Shown: piece after piece, positions 16,018 to 24,899 of the stretch
Numbering within the stretch: the first letter of the stretch is position 1
Layout of the letters: every line of letters starts with the position of its first letter
Origin: Fimbriimonadaceae bacterium
GTDB taxonomy: Bacteria; Armatimonadota; Fimbriimonadia; Fimbriimonadales; Fimbriimonadaceae
Length of the DNA stretch: 64,000 nt
Assembly: GCA_019638775.1 (NCBI GenBank)
Contig: JAHBTD010000001.1
Location: 434,001-498,000, forward strand
Direction: 5' to 3'
Position numbers and translations under genes: made by a program
Notes under the pieces: generated by a model
The model's input: only the letters and a program-made list of their open reading frames with translations
The model's database searches: none
Told to the model about the DNA's origin: nothing

Positions 16018-16722
16018 ATGATTAAGCGTTTCGGATTCCTTATCGCGGCGACATTTTTGGTCAGCCTGCTTTTTGCGCAGGACTCAGTGAGCCTCGCACG
16101 GCGTCCAAAATTAGAGCAGACGATCAAGTATCAAGTCAACGTGACGATCGACCTCGCAGGAACTGAAGCGATTTTCTCCGGTATCTCGACCGACCGAGTT
16201 ACAGAGATCAACGAAGATGGCTCGTATTCCATCGTCACGCTCCAGAGCGAGGTACGGGTCAAGTATGGCGAACGCGACTATGCGCCAGACCCAGCTCCAG
16301 CTCAACGCGTGAAGTACAGCGCTTGGGGTGAGATCCTCGATATCGTGGGGGACTCCGAACGTGGAACCGCCTTTCGCATCGCGAACATGACAAACATCCA
16401 GCTTGATCCTTCTAAGACGCTCAAAGTTGGCGAGAAGTGGTCCATCGAAATTAAACCCAGCGCGAACAATGACCAGATCGGCGCGAAGATGAACTATGAA
16501 CTCACCAAACTGGAAGAGGTCAGCGGGATGAAAACAGCAGTGGTCAAGTTCACCTATGCAGAATCTTCGGGAGCCCAGTCGGCCAAGAGCGAAGGAACCG
16601 TGTGGATCAATGTCGCGGACGGCAGCTTGGTCAAGTCCGACGTCAAGCTAAAGAATGCTCCCTACCCAGGGTCGCGGACGCCGGTCGACGCTCAGATGAC
16701 GGTAACACGACTGCCATCTTGA
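16018..16722 (+). CDS. Secreted protein of unknown function, paralogue C
   Basis: This 234-residue protein has a signal peptide (MIKRFGFLIAATFLVSLLFAQ) cleaved before DSVSL and a beta-rich mature domain. It is clearly homologous to the product of 13620-14321: the blocks around GEILDIVG, LKVGEKWSIE and AVVKFTYAESSG line up along the whole length. GGAG occurs 13 bases before the ATG, somewhat far for a ribosome-binding site. The gene is transcribed away from the TolB-like gene. No known domain was recognised. A structural or ligand-binding role in the envelope is a guess only. Confidence 0.82.
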   Translation: MIKRFGFLIAATFLVSLLFAQDSVSLARRPKLEQTIKYQVNVTIDLAGTEAIFSGISTDRVTEINEDGSYSIVTLQSEVRVKYGERDYAPDPAPAQRVKYSAWGEILDIVGDSERGTAFRIANMTNIQLDPSKTLKVGEKWSIEIKPSANNDQIGAKMNYELTKLEEVSGMKTAVVKFTYAESSGAQSAKSEGTVWINVADGSLVKSDVKLKNAPYPGSRTPVDAQMTVTRLPS

Positions 16723-16798
16723 TCCTACGGACGAATGTTTCGTTTTGGAGTGCCTAGTGGCTTAAACAGTTGAACCTGTTAAGCCGTATTCTAACTCT

Positions 16799-16972
16799 AT
16801 GACTCGCAAGCTTCTCCTCGCGTGCACAATTGGTGCTGCTCTTGGTGGCGGCTATTCGCTGTTGATGCGCTCGTGCGGGTCGGGATGAATCAACGCCAAA
16901 AATCCGGCGGTGCCGGTGATTGTTGGGGTACTGATAGGGGCGTTCGCCGTGCTGATGGAGCGCCGAGACTAA
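16799..16972 (+). CDS. DUF6132-like two-helix membrane protein with in-frame TGA (selenoprotein candidate)
   Basis: From ATG 16799 the frame encodes 29 residues (MTRKLLLACTIGAALGGGY... ending SCGSG), meets TGA at 16886-16888, and continues for 27 codons (INAKNPAVPVIVGVLIGAF...MERRD) to TAA at 16970-16972. Both halves are hydrophobic helices, and together they give the two-helix layout I recall for DUF6132, where a C-x-S-G-x-C motif lies between the helices. The TGA falls where the second Cys would be, allowing one gap. Twenty bases after the TGA begins the GGT loop of a hairpin (16901-16921), within the spacing known for bacterial SECIS elements. hemW starts five bases later. The alternatives are a pseudogene from a small deletion, or two separate peptides. 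Confidence 0.55.
16901..16921 (+). promoter_or_regulatory. Candidate bacterial SECIS-like hairpin
   Basis: AATC-CGGC pairs with GCCG-GATT around a GGT loop, with a two-base GT bulge in the 3' arm. Exactly 20 bases separate the in-frame TGA from the loop, and the loop starts with G, as bacterial SECIS rules require. The stem is only eight pairs and GC-rich sequence forms such hairpins by chance, so this is suggestive only. Confidence 0.4.
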
Positions 16973-16977
16973 CTCAA

Positions 16978-18090
16978 ATGAATCCGATCGCCGTTTATGT
17001 CCACACACCCTTTTGCCCATCGAAGTGTGGCTATTGCGACTTCAACAGTTATGCGATGCAAGGGGATATTGTCGAGAGGACGACCGAGGCAATGATCCGT
17101 GAGCTAAAGACGAGCCGATGGCGCGGACAGCCTGCCAAAACCATCTTTATCGGCGGGGGAACCCCTACATTCCTGTCTGAAGCCCTAATCGTGAAACTGA
17201 TCCACGCGATCTTGGACGCTCACCCGCCTGTTGAGGGCTGTGAGATCACCAGTGAAGCGAATCCGGGGACTGTAGACATCCCTAAGTTTGAGGCGATGCG
17301 TAAAGCAGGGGTCAACCGCATCAGCCTTGGTGCACAGAGCTTCCTCGACCGCGATCTCAAGCAGCTTGAACGGGTTCACCAGGCGAACGACATCGGGCGA
17401 GCAGTGGGGTCAGCAAGAGAGGCAGGGTTTGAGAATCTGAATCTGGATTTGATGTTCGCACTGCCTGGGCAAAAGAGTGAGGGGTGGCAGCGAAATCTTG
17501 AGACAGCGATTGGGCTTGGGCCGGACCATTTGAGTCTGTACTGCCTCACTATCGAGCCGAACACGCGCTTCTACAAGCTCTATCACAAGGGTCTGCTGAA
17601 GTTGCCGAGCGACGAGGATCAAGTTTCCATGTACGATTACACGCTGGACTTCATGGCTTCGGCTGGGTACTTCCAGTATGAGATCAGCAACTTCGCAAAG
17701 CCTGGGCGTCAGTGCCAACACAACCTGTGTTATTGGCATGGAGAGGACTACTTGGGCTACGGGCCAGGGGCTGTAGGCTGCGTGAGTGTAGACGAGAGCA
17801 GGGTGAGATATACGAACCTGAAACACCCGAAGGGGTATTCCGAAGCGGTGGAGCAAGGCGCACCGCTGTGGTGCGAGCAGGAATCTCTCACACCGGATGC
17901 AGAACGATTGGAGAAGATTATGCTGGGATTGCGACTGGACGAAGGACTGATCTCCGATGGACTCGAATTAGATAGCGCTCAGTTGTCCGCGCTTGAAGAA
18001 AGGGGTTGGATTGAGAAGGCTGGAGATCGAGTCAAACTCACTCGAACAGGCAAGCACTTCTGTTCCGAAGCTGTGCTATCGCTTGCATAG
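16978..18090 (+). CDS. hemW: Radical SAM heme chaperone HemW
   Basis: This 370-residue member of the HemN/HemW radical SAM family starts at MNPIAVYVHTPFC. The iron-sulfur motif CPSKCGYC gives Cys13, Cys17 and Cys20, followed by DFNSY. That is the HemW form, which lacks the fourth Cys of true coproporphyrinogen dehydrogenase HemN. Further family motifs are FIGGGTPTFL, NRISLGAQSF and NLDLMFALPGQ, and the C-terminal HemN domain includes FQYEISNFAKPG and YLGYGPGAVG. Longer in-frame starts at 16822 or 16885 would read through the neighbouring membrane-peptide gene out of frame, so I use ATG 16978. It is predicted to bind heme and deliver it to apoproteins in the cytoplasm, and is coupled to the small gene upstream. 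Confidence 0.93.
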   Translation: MNPIAVYVHTPFCPSKCGYCDFNSYAMQGDIVERTTEAMIRELKTSRWRGQPAKTIFIGGGTPTFLSEALIVKLIHAILDAHPPVEGCEITSEANPGTVDIPKFEAMRKAGVNRISLGAQSFLDRDLKQLERVHQANDIGRAVGSAREAGFENLNLDLMFALPGQKSEGWQRNLETAIGLGPDHLSLYCLTIEPNTRFYKLYHKGLLKLPSDEDQVSMYDYTLDFMASAGYFQYEISNFAKPGRQCQHNLCYWHGEDYLGYGPGAVGCVSVDESRVRYTNLKHPKGYSEAVEQGAPLWCEQESLTPDAERLEKIMLGLRLDEGLISDGLELDSAQLSALEERGWIEKAGDRVKLTRTGKHFCSEAVLSLA

Positions 18091-18126
18091 CCAACCCATT
18101 CGTCCTTCTCACAGCATCCAACTGAT

Positions 18127-18161
18127 GATTACTTCCCTTCCGAGCTGGACGGGAAGTAATC
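18127..18161. terminator. Bidirectional hairpin between convergent genes
   Basis: A perfect 11-base inverted repeat GATTACTTCCC / GGGAAGTAATC with a 13-base loop lies between the hemW stop and the stop of the convergent propeller gene. There is no T-run on either side, so it is a terminator-like structure rather than a textbook intrinsic terminator. Confidence 0.6.
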
Positions 18162-18179
18162 ATGACGTTTCAGGATTTG

Positions 18180-21100
18180 CTAACCTGTCTTCACTTCGTC
18201 CAGCCCTGCAGCTTTCACCTTTCGATTGAAGTCAGCGAGGTCTTTGCTAAGAACTGCCTTGAGAGCATCGAGCTGAACTTGGAGCTTCTTCGACAGGTCA
18301 TTAAAGACATCGTAGCTCTGCTTCGGTGGTCTCCTCTCCCCACTCTGGACAAACCCCGCCAAAGCGGCGAGTTTGTTGTTTAGGCGAATCGGATAGTTCA
18401 AGGGGTCTTGGCCACTCTTGGACTTGCCCTGATGCAGTTCGTCCTCGATCGCGGTGAGCTTTGCACTCAGTGAGTCGGCATCTGGCTTGAGCGAAGCGTT
18501 CTTGCCAACCCGATCCTCAATCTGTGCCTTTAGCGCCCGGATATCGAGCACGGCCTGGTTAGCTTCCGTCGTTCGGGCAATGACTTTCATCGAGAGATTA
18601 AACTGCTCGACTACATCGGCATCGCTGACATTGGATCGTGGATCGCACATCCATCGGAATTTGCGAACGAACTCTTCGCCGTCGATCTTCATCTTCAGCG
18701 TGTACTCGCCGGGAGGTGCCAACACCGGAGACGGGAAAGCACCCCAGAACACTCCGCCAGGGATCGATTTGTAGGAAGGATAGGTCATCCAAAGCGCAAC
18801 CTGATTGAAGCCTTCTTGGCCACGGACGGTGCGTACGCCCGCGTTTACTTCTTCGCCCTTTGAGTCTAAAACCTGCAAATCAATGTTCGCAACGGCTTTT
18901 TTCAAATAGAAGTTAACAACTGCACCGCTCAATGGGTTTGCACCAACAGTTGCCGTTGCCGACGGAGTTGACGAGCTTCCCCAACGAACGCGGTATGCGT
19001 TTCGAGGCTCGAAGACGTAGTTGCCAGCTTTCGCCATCGCTAGAGTTGCTTGACGCAGAGGGCTTATGTCGTCGAGGACATAGAACGAACGACCGTGGGT
19101 TGCGAGGACGAGATCGCCCTCTTTGATGACGAGGTCGTGAACGGGGACAAACGGCAGATTCAGGCGCAGGTCTTGCCAGGCTTTCCCACCGTCGAAGCTC
19201 ACATACACGCCGTTCTCCGTTCCAGCAAAGAGCAGATCGGGATTGACGGGGTCTTGGCGGACGGCGCGGACAAACGTGCCGCCGATGCCGTTGACTATCT
19301 TTGTCCATGTTTTGCCGTAATCATCTGTGCGGTAAATGTACGGCTTGTGGTCGTTGTTCTTGTAGTTGTTGATCGCCGCGAATGCGGTTGCTGGGTTATG
19401 GGGTGAGGCTTCAATAAGACTCACAAGACCCCAATCCGGGGCATCTTTGGGTGTGACGTTCATCCAAGTGCGTCCACCATTTTGGGTGATATGCACGAGG
19501 CCGTCATCCGAGCCCGCCCAAATCACTCCCCCTCGCTTCGGCGATTCGGCGATTGTGAAGACGGTGCAGTAATACTCAACGCTGGTGTTATCCTTCGTGA
19601 GCGGCCCGCCAGAGGGCCCCTGACGCGACTTGTCGTTCCGCGAGAGGTCGGGGCTGATCTTCGTCCAGCTCTCCCCCATATCGGTCGATCGAAGAACGTA
19701 CTGCGATCCGGTGTAGAGCACATTCGGGTTGTGCGGAGAAAACACGATCGGGAACGTCCACTGGAACCGATGTTCGAGGTCGCCTGCACCGTGGCCCATT
19801 GGGTTATCGGGCCAAGGATCGACGCTCCGGCTGACGCCCGTTCTGTGGTTTCTCCACGACAGGTCACCGCCGTAAGAACCGCCGAACACAATATCGGGAT
19901 CGTCAGGCTTTGCTGCAACGTAGCCACTTTCACCACCTGCCGTTGAGGTCCAGCTGTCCTTATCAAGCGCCCCCCGAGCTCGGCTGGGGATGCGGATTGT
20001 GCTGTTGTCCTGCTGTGCGCCGAGGATGTTGTATGGGAATGCGTTGTCGGTAGATACGTGATAGATCTGGGCGGTGGCGAAGTCCTGCTCGGACCAGTTT
20101 TGACCGCCATCAACGGTGACATTCGCACCGCCATCGTTGCCGTTGATCATCCGTTTGGGGTCGTTCGGATCGATCCAAAGATCGTGGTTGTCGGAATGTT
20201 GCGTCCTCACTCCACGCCAGTTTGTCCCGCCATCGGTGGACTTGTGGAACCCGACGTTGCTAACGTATACGGCGTTTTCATCCTTGGGGTCAGCGTGGAT
20301 GCGCATGTAGTACCAAGGACGTTGGAGCAAGTTGGGATTTGACGACATCAGCTTCCACGTTTGGCCAGCGTCGTCGGAGCGGTAAACGCCGCGGGCTTCG
20401 GCTTCAATGATCGCGTAATAACGGTTGGGGTTAGCGGGGCTGATGCAAAGGCCGATCTTGCCGAGCATCCCTGTGGGAAGGCCAGGGCGGGAAGTGATAT
20501 CCGTCCAAGTCTCCCCGCCGTTTTTGGTTTGGAAGATACGGCTGCCCGGGCCGCCGCTATTCATTCCGTAAGGCGTACGCCAGGCCTCCCAAGTTGCGGC
20601 GATCATGACGTCGGGATTGTTCGGATCGAAATCAAGATCGATCGCCCCTGCCTTGTTGCTCACGAAGAGCGTCTTCTTCCAGGATTTGCCGCCGTCGGTG
20701 GATTTGAAAATGCCCCGCTCAGGACTCGGACCAAACACAGGCCCAAGTGCGGCAACCCAAACCGTATTTGGATCCTTTGGGTGGACGAGGACTCGGGAGA
20801 TGTACTGCGTTTCTTTCAGACCCATGTGAGTCCAAGTCTTGCCGCCGTCCTCGGTCTTGTACACGCCATCGCCATGAGAGATGTTGCCTCGGATGGGAGT
20901 CTCTCCCATGCCGACGTAGACGATATTCCCGTTGGTTCTGGCGACGCCGATCGCGCCGACGATACCAGTCTTGAAGAAACCGTCGGAAACGGGCACCCAA
21001 TTCTCACCAGTGTCGGTGCTCTTGTAGAGACCGCCTCCTGTAGTGCCCATATAGAAGTGCTCAGGCTGGTCGTAGACACCAGAGACGGCGACGGAGCGTC

Positions 21101-21239
21101 CGCCTCGAAACGGCCCGATCTGCCGGTACTTCATCCCTGAGAAGATCGATAGATCAACTTTTGTGGCCTGGCAGAGTCCGAATACAGGAGCCAGAACCAG
21201 CAAGATTGCAAATAGAGAGATTGCCCTTGAACGCATCAT
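18180..21239 (-). CDS. Secreted BNR/sortilin-type beta-propeller protein
   Basis: This 1019-residue protein has a signal peptide (MMRSRAISLFAILLVLAPVFG) and then about 700 residues of BNR/Asp-box repeats: GGLYKSTDTGENWVPVS, GVYKTEDGGKTWTH, GIFKSTDGGKSWKK, IFQTKNGGETWTDI, GVYRSDDAGQTWKL and others. They resemble the VPS10/YCF48 'WD40/YVTN/BNR-like' propellers often annotated as glycosyl hydrolase. The C-terminal third contains a fibronectin-like strand region and a helical tail (about 900-1010). Sialidase-type catalytic residues were not identified, so an enzymatic role is not supported. It is probably extracellular or periplasmic. The gene converges with hemW. Confidence 0.85.
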   Translation of the reverse strand: MMRSRAISLFAILLVLAPVFGLCQATKVDLSIFSGMKYRQIGPFRGGRSVAVSGVYDQPEHFYMGTTGGGLYKSTDTGENWVPVSDGFFKTGIVGAIGVARTNGNIVYVGMGETPIRGNISHGDGVYKTEDGGKTWTHMGLKETQYISRVLVHPKDPNTVWVAALGPVFGPSPERGIFKSTDGGKSWKKTLFVSNKAGAIDLDFDPNNPDVMIAATWEAWRTPYGMNSGGPGSRIFQTKNGGETWTDITSRPGLPTGMLGKIGLCISPANPNRYYAIIEAEARGVYRSDDAGQTWKLMSSNPNLLQRPWYYMRIHADPKDENAVYVSNVGFHKSTDGGTNWRGVRTQHSDNHDLWIDPNDPKRMINGNDGGANVTVDGGQNWSEQDFATAQIYHVSTDNAFPYNILGAQQDNSTIRIPSRARGALDKDSWTSTAGGESGYVAAKPDDPDIVFGGSYGGDLSWRNHRTGVSRSVDPWPDNPMGHGAGDLEHRFQWTFPIVFSPHNPNVLYTGSQYVLRSTDMGESWTKISPDLSRNDKSRQGPSGGPLTKDNTSVEYYCTVFTIAESPKRGGVIWAGSDDGLVHITQNGGRTWMNVTPKDAPDWGLVSLIEASPHNPATAFAAINNYKNNDHKPYIYRTDDYGKTWTKIVNGIGGTFVRAVRQDPVNPDLLFAGTENGVYVSFDGGKAWQDLRLNLPFVPVHDLVIKEGDLVLATHGRSFYVLDDISPLRQATLAMAKAGNYVFEPRNAYRVRWGSSSTPSATATVGANPLSGAVVNFYLKKAVANIDLQVLDSKGEEVNAGVRTVRGQEGFNQVALWMTYPSYKSIPGGVFWGAFPSPVLAPPGEYTLKMKIDGEEFVRKFRWMCDPRSNVSDADVVEQFNLSMKVIARTTEANQAVLDIRALKAQIEDRVGKNASLKPDADSLSAKLTAIEDELHQGKSKSGQDPLNYPIRLNNKLAALAGFVQSGERRPPKQSYDVFNDLSKKLQVQLDALKAVLSKDLADFNRKVKAAGLDEVKTG

Positions 21240-21331
21240 TTCACCGGATGCGTTTTACCTGTTCTTGCCGTGAGGATGGTCTTGGATTCCGAATCTCTCA
21301 ACGAGATGGACATGCTAGCAACAGCCTGATC

Positions 21332-22105
21332 TTATGGCTGAGGCGGCGGCACACCTGGAGTTTCGAGAGTCCTCCAAGTCGGAACGTAATAGTCAGGATA
21401 AATGCGCACACCGTTGGTGTAGTCGATCTGCATGAGCTCGCCGTCTTTCGAGACATACGCGACCATGGTGCCAGTAGGCGTTGTGATTTCAAAAGATCGG
21501 CCATCGTAAACTACATCACCAAACTTGCCTTGGAAGGTGTTTTTGACCTTGGCGGTGTTTTTGATTGGGACGCCCTTGAGAGGGTCAAGCGTGTACCACT
21601 CCCAGGTATCGCCAATCTTCTTTTCCTCTCTCATGAAGGGTGAAAAGGCTTGGTCAAAGAGCTCGACGCCACCCGCTGGAAAGAGGATAGCGATCTTTTT
21701 GCCGTCGCGGTTTTCGGTGGTTACTTCGAGCTCATCACCTTTTACAACGGCGGTTGCGATAGCCACAGTGGAGCCCCGCTCGTATCTCGAAACAATTTTG
21801 AGGACCTTGCCTTTGTCGTCAACCCAGGTCTGGGTGGACGTGTCGATTTGCATGTCTGGCCCGCCAGCGTGTGGCCAAAGCTCGGTCTTCGATGAGTAGA
21901 GCCTGCACTCCTTGTCGTCGAGCTTGACCGCTTCAACCTTCATCGTCACCTGCCCGATCCGTGCGTCTGTCACAACGTTGATGCGAAGCTTTTGGGGTCG
22001 ATACAGCATCCAAGCGTGGTTCTGGCTACGTGCGTAAATCCATGGCATTTGTGCCATTGCTGCACATGAGAGCGAAACCCCGAGCAGAACAAGCAAGACT
22101 CGCAT
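21332..22105 (-). CDS. Secreted protein of unknown function
   Basis: I start the gene at ATG 22105 (MRVLLVLLGVSLSCAAMA), which gives a good signal peptide and 257 residues. The open frame runs farther upstream to 22483, but that part is antisense-like composition inside the neighbouring gene. The mature protein is beta-rich (YRPQKLRINVVTDARIGQVTMKVE, TVAIATAVVKGDELEVTTENRDG) and ends with a Pro-rich tail. No family was recognised. It follows 22191-24758 by 85 bases on the same strand and may be co-transcribed with it. Confidence 0.7.
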   Translation of the reverse strand: MRVLLVLLGVSLSCAAMAQMPWIYARSQNHAWMLYRPQKLRINVVTDARIGQVTMKVEAVKLDDKECRLYSSKTELWPHAGGPDMQIDTSTQTWVDDKGKVLKIVSRYERGSTVAIATAVVKGDELEVTTENRDGKKIAILFPAGGVELFDQAFSPFMREEKKIGDTWEWYTLDPLKGVPIKNTAKVKNTFQGKFGDVVYDGRSFEITTPTGTMVAYVSKDGELMQIDYTNGVRIYPDYYVPTWRTLETPGVPPPQP

Positions 22106-22190
22106 ATTTTTGCGACGCTTGCTCCCTCTGAATTGGTTTGCTGGTTTGTCGATTGTCACGGAGTGGTGCGCTCCTGATCGTTCCTCGTCG

Positions 22191-24758
22191 TTAGCCGCCT
22201 TCGCGGACGATAGGATAGGCGCGAACCTCATGCAGGGTTGCCTTGTCGGAGGGCGTTCGATTGACGATCCGGATATAACGAAATCTCTGGGCGACACCTC
22301 GATAGGCGACCGCGCGTCCGCCCCCTGTGACACTTGCTCCCGCGTTTGCGAACGACCAACTCCACAGTTTTTCTCGGGACCAAGGCAGCGCTTGCTCGGC
22401 GGTCTGCCCAGTGGCATAGACGAAGATGTCGAAAGACTCCCAAAAGGCGTCAGACCCGCCGACCAGTTGCAGCTCGCCCACAACGCGGTCGCGGCCGAGA
22501 TCGATTTCGATCCAGTCGAGAATTTTTCCGCCGACGGTCACCGAGGTTGAAGGGTCGTCATCGACAAGTTTTGCCAAGTCTGCCGACGATTGGCCCGAGG
22601 AGTCCGTGACGATTCGGTTTCGCGCTACATTTGTGGTTGTGTCAATGGCGGTCGTGCTGAAATTCATCCTGAGGGACATGATGAGTGCGCCGGGAGTACG
22701 GCGTGCTGCATCGGCCATCTGCCAGCCCTTTATCCACGCCCAATCCACCTGGTTGTTGGCTTCGACTTTGATGGCGATGAGCCCATTCCGACCCTGAGGG
22801 TCGAGCCTGCCGAAAATGTTGGAAGCCATCGGTTGTTCGCCGGCGGTGATCAACGGTTCTTCTGCGCCGATGGTGCGTTTGGGGACGACGACGGTTCCAT
22901 CGGCATCGGTTCTCATTGTCGCAAGCACACGGTTTTCGTCGAGCTTTCCGCCCGCGGTTTGGTAGAAAGTGAGCGTTGCATCTTGCAGCTTCTTGCCGCC
23001 CTTGTCGATGAACTGAAGGAAAACTACTCCTGGAAGCGGCAGCATCGGGTGCGCTGGGAATCCGTTACGTTTGCCGAGCGTGTCATTGATTAGGTTTGCA
23101 TGAGTACAAGAAAGCAGGTCGGTGTTCTCGGAAAAGAGTGCGTCTAAGAAGGGGTCGTAAGCGGGTTTATTACTGAGCAGGACTTGGGGTGGCAGATAAG
23201 CGTTGTTTCGCGTATCTCCGCCAAGCAATCCTCCGTACACGTCTGGAGCGGCAGGACCAAATGTGCCGGTGTTTGTCACCGACCGTAGATCTGGCAGGCC
23301 AAGCGCGGTAAGCATGCGCCGGAGCAGTTCTGGAGATACCTGCTTGGGGTCGCTGGAAAATCCAATGAGCATTACGACGCCATCGACGGTCGGATCAATT
23401 GAAGCTTGATTGGCTTGTGCTTCGTCAGCAACAACCTGGATGCTTTGGATGCGAATGCGTTCCAACACGCCTTCGAGAGCCGTTGCGAACACACTGTTGG
23501 GGAATACCGAGTCATTGATGAACTCTGTGTGGGCCTGTAAGTAATCCTCGGCGGAAGTTGAACCGAGCATGTTCGGCTTGCTGAGGGCGTCATAGGTGGC
23601 TTGGTCCATGACAACTTTGAGACTGAGAGCGTTGAGCTGGACAGAAAGTGCGTTGTTCGCCTCGGTTTTTTCTTCATTCTTGGCTTTGATATGCAACCCA
23701 ATCGGATTGATGCGATGGTCTGTGTGGTAGGAGCGGAATGGCACTTGCGTTGTTACTTTGACCGTTTCTCCGGGCTTAATTTCTCGGGCGCTCTCCGACA
23801 CGATACCGGGCTGTTCTCGAGTCCACCAGTTGAAGGTGTAGCCTGATATCGGGGCTTCGCCGACGTTCTTGACATAGGCTGTCACCGTCATGGCTTCGCC
23901 ATCGTTGGGCCACGGGCGGGCTTGCTTTGCAGCCGTTTGAATTGCCACGGGATGCCCGTCCTGATCTGCCGTCTGTTCAGTCGTTCTGGTCTCGGTTTTT
24001 CCAGCTGGTTGAGGAGAAAATTCGATGTGTGTGATGCTCAGGTCACCCTTCGACGGAGAGGGTGCATCAATGATTTCAAGTTCGAGGCGCGGGCGGGAGT
24101 CCGACGATTGGCTTGATGAGACTTCATTGACCCCGTCGAAACGGAGAACGAAACCGAAGTTTGTGCCAGGTCTGTCGTACTGAGACTGAACCGCTTCTTC
24201 GAGGCCGGTGATGAGGATCTGGTCTTTGTCTGGTTGCGATTGTCGCGCGTCGGGAATTTGTCTGAAATCGCGGGGGCCTTGCGCACCAGGAGATTGCCAC
24301 GACGAAGAGTTTTCGCCTGTCCGTCGGAAGCGCCAATTTGATGCCCACTGAACAGGTTTAGGCTTCTCGCCTGGTTTGAGCGCGGGCTGAGCCCAAGGAG
24401 CTTGCACGTCCAATGGGCCTTCTCCCCAGGGAGCCAAGAGGACGCCTGCCTCGCGAAGGGCTGGGGCTTGGGTGCCCCAGTAGGCGAGCCGCAAGTTTGC
24501 TTTGACGATCTTCTTGTTTGGGCCAATTACTCGCCGGAGGTCGCCGTAGCGGATAAGGAAGGCCTTGCCAGAGCCTACGGGTACCGTTTGCATCCCTCCA
24601 AAGAGCTTCTCGGGTTCGAGAGTGTTGAGGGTGGTATCGGTCACGTCCCAGTAGCGCAGCGGCTGCCCGCTGATGTGCGCACCGCGATAGAGAACAAGTG
24701 TGGGGCCTTGGGTCGGCGGCGCGCTGAAGGCCAGCATCGCAATGGCAACGGTGAGCAT
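22191..24758 (-). CDS. Large secreted protein with CARDB-like and discoidin-like domains
   Basis: This 855-residue protein has a short signal peptide (MLTVAIAMLAFSAPPTQG). Residues about 20-230 form a DNRLRE-like jelly-roll (WRFRRTGE...SSSWQSPGAQGPRDF). Residues about 285-380 look like a CARDB/Ig domain (TVTAYVKNVGEAPISGYTFNWW). The C-terminal 150 residues match an F5/8 type C (discoidin) carbohydrate-binding domain (LVDDDPSTSVTVGGKILDW, IEIDLGRDRVVGELQLVGG, YIRIVNRTPSD). The central part (390-690) is unassigned and may hold a catalytic barrel that I do not recognise. It is probably an extracellular polysaccharide-binding or -degrading protein. Confidence 0.78.
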   Translation of the reverse strand: MLTVAIAMLAFSAPPTQGPTLVLYRGAHISGQPLRYWDVTDTTLNTLEPEKLFGGMQTVPVGSGKAFLIRYGDLRRVIGPNKKIVKANLRLAYWGTQAPALREAGVLLAPWGEGPLDVQAPWAQPALKPGEKPKPVQWASNWRFRRTGENSSSWQSPGAQGPRDFRQIPDARQSQPDKDQILITGLEEAVQSQYDRPGTNFGFVLRFDGVNEVSSSQSSDSRPRLELEIIDAPSPSKGDLSITHIEFSPQPAGKTETRTTEQTADQDGHPVAIQTAAKQARPWPNDGEAMTVTAYVKNVGEAPISGYTFNWWTREQPGIVSESAREIKPGETVKVTTQVPFRSYHTDHRINPIGLHIKAKNEEKTEANNALSVQLNALSLKVVMDQATYDALSKPNMLGSTSAEDYLQAHTEFINDSVFPNSVFATALEGVLERIRIQSIQVVADEAQANQASIDPTVDGVVMLIGFSSDPKQVSPELLRRMLTALGLPDLRSVTNTGTFGPAAPDVYGGLLGGDTRNNAYLPPQVLLSNKPAYDPFLDALFSENTDLLSCTHANLINDTLGKRNGFPAHPMLPLPGVVFLQFIDKGGKKLQDATLTFYQTAGGKLDENRVLATMRTDADGTVVVPKRTIGAEEPLITAGEQPMASNIFGRLDPQGRNGLIAIKVEANNQVDWAWIKGWQMADAARRTPGALIMSLRMNFSTTAIDTTTNVARNRIVTDSSGQSSADLAKLVDDDPSTSVTVGGKILDWIEIDLGRDRVVGELQLVGGSDAFWESFDIFVYATGQTAEQALPWSREKLWSWSFANAGASVTGGGRAVAYRGVAQRFRYIRIVNRTPSDKATLHEVRAYPIVREGG

Positions 24759-24806
24759 GGTTCGGAGTTTACCGACTGGTGAAGGGTAGGCCTGGTTACT
24801 ATGAAG

Positions 24807-24833
24807 TTGTGAATCGTGAGTGGTCTGCAGTTA
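24807..24833 (+). repeat. Degenerate AATCGTGAGT repeat, intergenic
   Basis: Two copies of AATCGTGAGT lie about 20 bases apart just upstream of the oxidoreductase gene. The same word, as AATCGTGAGTCGTGAATCG, occurs at 29562-29580. It is a decayed member of the heptamer repeat families in this window. Confidence 0.45.
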
Positions 24834-24899
24834 ATCGTGAGTTTGGGGGAGAAGCAAGATTGAAAGCCAAAGCAGGCACGACGAATTCATAATGGAGTC

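Noticed and set aside
16822-16977. N-terminal extension of HemW from GTG/ATG starts upstream
   Set aside because: The extension reads the small membrane-protein gene in another frame, has non-coding composition, and HemW proteins begin at the MNPIAVYVHTPFC position.
22106-22483. Upstream extension of the secreted protein at 21332-22105
   Set aside because: The extra 126 codons lie inside the 22191-24758 gene in another frame and lack coding character, and a good signal peptide begins at 22105.
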